This document shows positions 5,065-6,123 of a stretch of 6,123 nt of DNA, piece after piece. Both the position numbers and the translations under genes were made by a program. This DNA comes from Pseudomonadota bacterium (lineage in GTDB: Bacteria; Myxococcota_A; Polyangia; Polyangiales; Polyangiaceae), in NCBI GenBank assembly GCA_003242355.1, contig QGUH01000248.1, positions 1-6,123 on the forward strand, given 5' to 3'. Numbering within the stretch: position 1 is the stretch's first letter; each line of letters starts with the position of its first letter. A model generated the notes under the pieces. That model worked only from the letters and a program-made list of their open reading frames with translations. It was not told the DNA's origin and searched no databases.

Positions 5065-5086
5065 CATCGGTCGGACGAAGCGACGC

Positions 5087-5551
5087 TCAGAATTTCGACG
5101 TCACGCCGAGGAACGTGAGCTTGTCGTTGGTGGCGCGCAGGCGCGCGCCGAGCAGCTTCACGAAATTCCAGAGCACTTCGTAGGCGAGATCCTTGTGCAA
5201 GAAGAGAAGGTCGTCGAAAGCATCCTTCGTGAGCACCACGAGACGGCACCGCTCGTGAACGTGCGCGTCGGCCGAACGCGGCGCTTCCTCGAGGAGCGCC
5301 ATCTCACCGAACACGTCGCCAGGGCCGAGCACGGCGAGCGCTTCCTCTCCCATGCCCGCGATGTCGCGGCTGATGCGCACACGGCCCTCGACGATGAGGT
5401 ACAGCTTGTCGCCGGTGTCACCCTGTCGGAAAAGGCACGTGCCCGTGGGGTGCGTCTCTTCCGTCGTCACGCCGGCGATCAACTCGAGGGCTGCGGGCTT
5501 CAGCCCCGAGAAGAGCTCCACGGTCGCGAGGTGCGCTGCGCGCTCCGACAT
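5087..5551 (-). CDS. Stand-alone cyclic-nucleotide-binding (CNB/Crp-type effector domain) protein
   Basis: A 154-residue protein consisting of one cyclic-nucleotide-binding domain. The N-terminal helices (LATVELFSGLKPAALELIAG, 8-27) lead into the beta-roll, with FRQGDTGDKLYLIVEGRVRIS at 41-61, and GPGDVFGEMALLEEAPRSADA at 77-97 is the phosphate-binding cassette. G82-E83 and R92-S93-A94 are the residues that hold the ribose and phosphate of cAMP or cGMP, and all are present, so ligand binding is plausible. A final helix (about 121-140) follows, but there is no helix-turn-helix, kinase or channel module; it is not a Crp-type transcription factor. Such single domains act through partner proteins in known cases; the partner here is unknown. 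The ATG has GGAG only 3 nt before it, a short spacing. It follows the TonB-type gene after 81 bp and is probably co-transcribed. Confidence 0.9.
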   Translation of the reverse strand: MSERAAHLATVELFSGLKPAALELIAGVTTEETHPTGTCLFRQGDTGDKLYLIVEGRVRISRDIAGMGEEALAVLGPGDVFGEMALLEEAPRSADAHVHERCRLVVLTKDAFDDLLFLHKDLAYEVLWNFVKLLGARLRATNDKLTFLGVTSKF

Positions 5552-5612
5552 GGACTCCGAATCTATCAGAGCCAGAGCGACGAGCGGCGTCGATAGCGAC
5601 GCTCCGGGACCC

Positions 5613-5645
5613 GCTCAGCGTCGGAACTTCGCTCAGCGCCGGAAC
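5613..5645 (-). repeat. 18-bp in-frame tandem duplication of the TonB gene's end
   Basis: GCTCAGCG(T/C)CGGAAC occurs at 5613-5627 and 5631-5645 (plus strand), exactly 18 bp apart. On the minus strand each copy encodes F-R-R followed by TGA. The first copy met is the true end of the TonB-type gene; the second, in the same frame, gives a back-up stop after A-K-F-R-R. Confidence 0.7.
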
Positions 5646-6123
5646 CGGATCGAGAACGGCGGCGTGGTCTTCGTGATGGGGTTGCCGTTTCGATCGAGGC
5701 CCGGAATGAAGCGCTTGCGCATGGCGCAGTCGCGGGCGAGACGGCCGAAGCCGTATCCCGGGTCTTTCACGACACTCACCGACTTGGCCCGACCATCCGG
5801 TGTCACGGTTGCCGAAAGCATGACCACCGCCTGATTGATGCCCTCGATGTCGGCCTCCGGAGGGAACCCGCAGTCGTCCCACCCGCGCTGCACGTCCGGC
5901 ATTGCGTCGCGCGAGAGATCGCGGGGGGGCGGTGGCGCCGGGGGGCGCGTCCCCGTGCCCCCCGGCACGCCTCCGGGGGTTGCGTACGGGCTGCGCACGG
6001 CCGTCGTCGAGGTTCCGCTCGGCGCGGTGACACCCCCGGCATAGCGATCGGAGTTCCCGGTGACGAAGCCCTGATCGGTGAGGTCCACTGGCTCGTTCGG
6101 ATCGGGCTCGGCCGTCAGCACCT
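5633..6123 (-). CDS. TonB-type energy transducer, C-terminal domain, 5'-truncated by window edge
   Basis: TonB proteins link the inner-membrane ExbB/ExbD proton channel to outer-membrane receptors. Only the C-terminal 162 or so residues are visible, counting from the GTG at 6121; the frame is open to the edge, and the usual N-terminal membrane anchor must lie outside, so this GTG is probably not the start. Residues 1-70 are a Gly/Pro/Thr-rich periplasmic linker including PPAPPPP (60-66). The TonB C-terminal fold spans about 85-162: INQAVVMLSATVTPDGRAKS at 95-114, VVKDPGYGFGRLARDCAMRKRF at 117-138 and a final FSIRFRR strand. C84 and C132 may form a disulfide, a feature I associate with myxobacterial members. 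It could alternatively be a TonB-like protein with a structural role. The CNB gene follows after 81 bp. Confidence 0.85.
   Translation of the reverse strand, partial: VLTAEPDPNEPVDLTDQGFVTGNSDRYAGGVTAPSGTSTTAVRSPYATPGGVPGGTGTRPPAPPPPRDLSRDAMPDVQRGWDDCGFPPEADIEGINQAVVMLSATVTPDGRAKSVSVVKDPGYGFGRLARDCAMRKRFIPGLDRNGNPITKTTPPFSIRFRR

Larger units (their letters stand above)
4560..5086. other. Gene-free intergenic region between the CNB gene and lexA
   Basis: No convincing gene is visible in these 527 bases. Open frames on both strands are Arg/Ser/Ala-rich and show no domain. The part nearest lexA (about 4585-4625) is AT-rich against a GC-rich background and carries a direct repeat (CGGTAATTT at 4588-4596, CGGTATTTA at 4607-4615, 19 bp apart), a possible activator or UP-type site for lexA. 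The 11-mer GTGCGTCGAGC occurs at 4746-4756 and 5025-5035, with close variants at 4873-4885 and 4931-4943. The distal part holds a decayed copy of the CNB gene's 3' end and strong hairpins, listed separately. Confidence 0.55.

Noticed and set aside
4522..5067. N-terminal extension of LexA by 182 residues
   Set aside because: The extra frame crosses the lexA promoter, an AT-rich stretch and a decayed duplicate, has no recognisable domain, and the family N-terminus aligns with the ATG at 4521.
4616..5596. A 326-codon plus-strand open frame
   Set aside because: Its second half is the antisense of the CNB gene and its first half is intergenic; no domain or ribosome binding site. The internal peptide similarity it shows reflects the decayed duplicate.
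1..6123. Mobile element, attachment site, tRNA or rRNA
   Set aside because: No transposase, integrase, terminal inverted repeats with target duplications, tRNA cloverleaf or rRNA segment could be recognised on either strand.

Overview
The window reads as a piece of a high-GC deltaproteobacterial chromosome, most likely a myxobacterium of the Polyangiales (Sorangium/Polyangium-like). This rests on the GC-rich codon use, the Cys-rich composite outer-membrane protein, the 'APxEL' helical lipoproteins, the TonB variant with a CAM-(R)KRF segment, and a LexA operator that resembles the Myxococcus type rather than the E. coli CTGT-N8-ACAG type. Family assignments come from reading motifs; no database search was possible.

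Layout. (1) Positions 1-823, plus strand: the C-terminal part of a family 4 [4Fe-4S] uracil-DNA glycosylase, cut by the left edge. (2) 824-1155: a convergent intergenic region with a GC hairpin just after the glycosylase stop, then decayed tandem repeats that can fold into competing hairpins and run into the last two codons of the next gene. (3) 1156-3795, minus strand: a three-gene cell-envelope cluster. It holds two paralogous small lipoproteins joined by an ATGA overlap, followed by a 611-residue secreted protein with a TPR-like region, a Pro-rich linker, a beta-sandwich-like region, a Cys-rich region and a probable C-terminal beta-barrel. (4) 3877-4521, minus strand: lexA, with a sigma70-type promoter whose 17-bp spacer holds a candidate LexA operator. 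The -10 lies so close to the ATG that the mRNA should be almost leaderless. (5) 4560-5086: 527 bp with no convincing gene, holding an AT-rich element, a decayed copy of the 3' end of the next gene and strong hairpins. (6) 5087-6123, minus strand: a stand-alone cyclic-nucleotide-binding protein preceded by the C-terminal part of a TonB-type protein cut by the right edge.

How the genes may work together. LexA and the uracil glycosylase both belong to DNA repair but are not in one operon. The lipoproteins and the composite barrel protein look like one envelope module. TonB and the cyclic-nucleotide-binding protein form a same-strand pair with an 81-bp gap. An octamer, TTGACGTC, occurs three times on the minus strand. 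It sits at the -35 of lexA, at the -35 of the lipoprotein operon, and just upstream of the barrel gene, so shared promoter architecture or regulation is possible.

Nothing here proves a new defence or mobile system. The most unusual features are the lexA promoter, the shared octamer, the repeat that ends the barrel gene, and the relic of the cyclic-nucleotide-binding gene.
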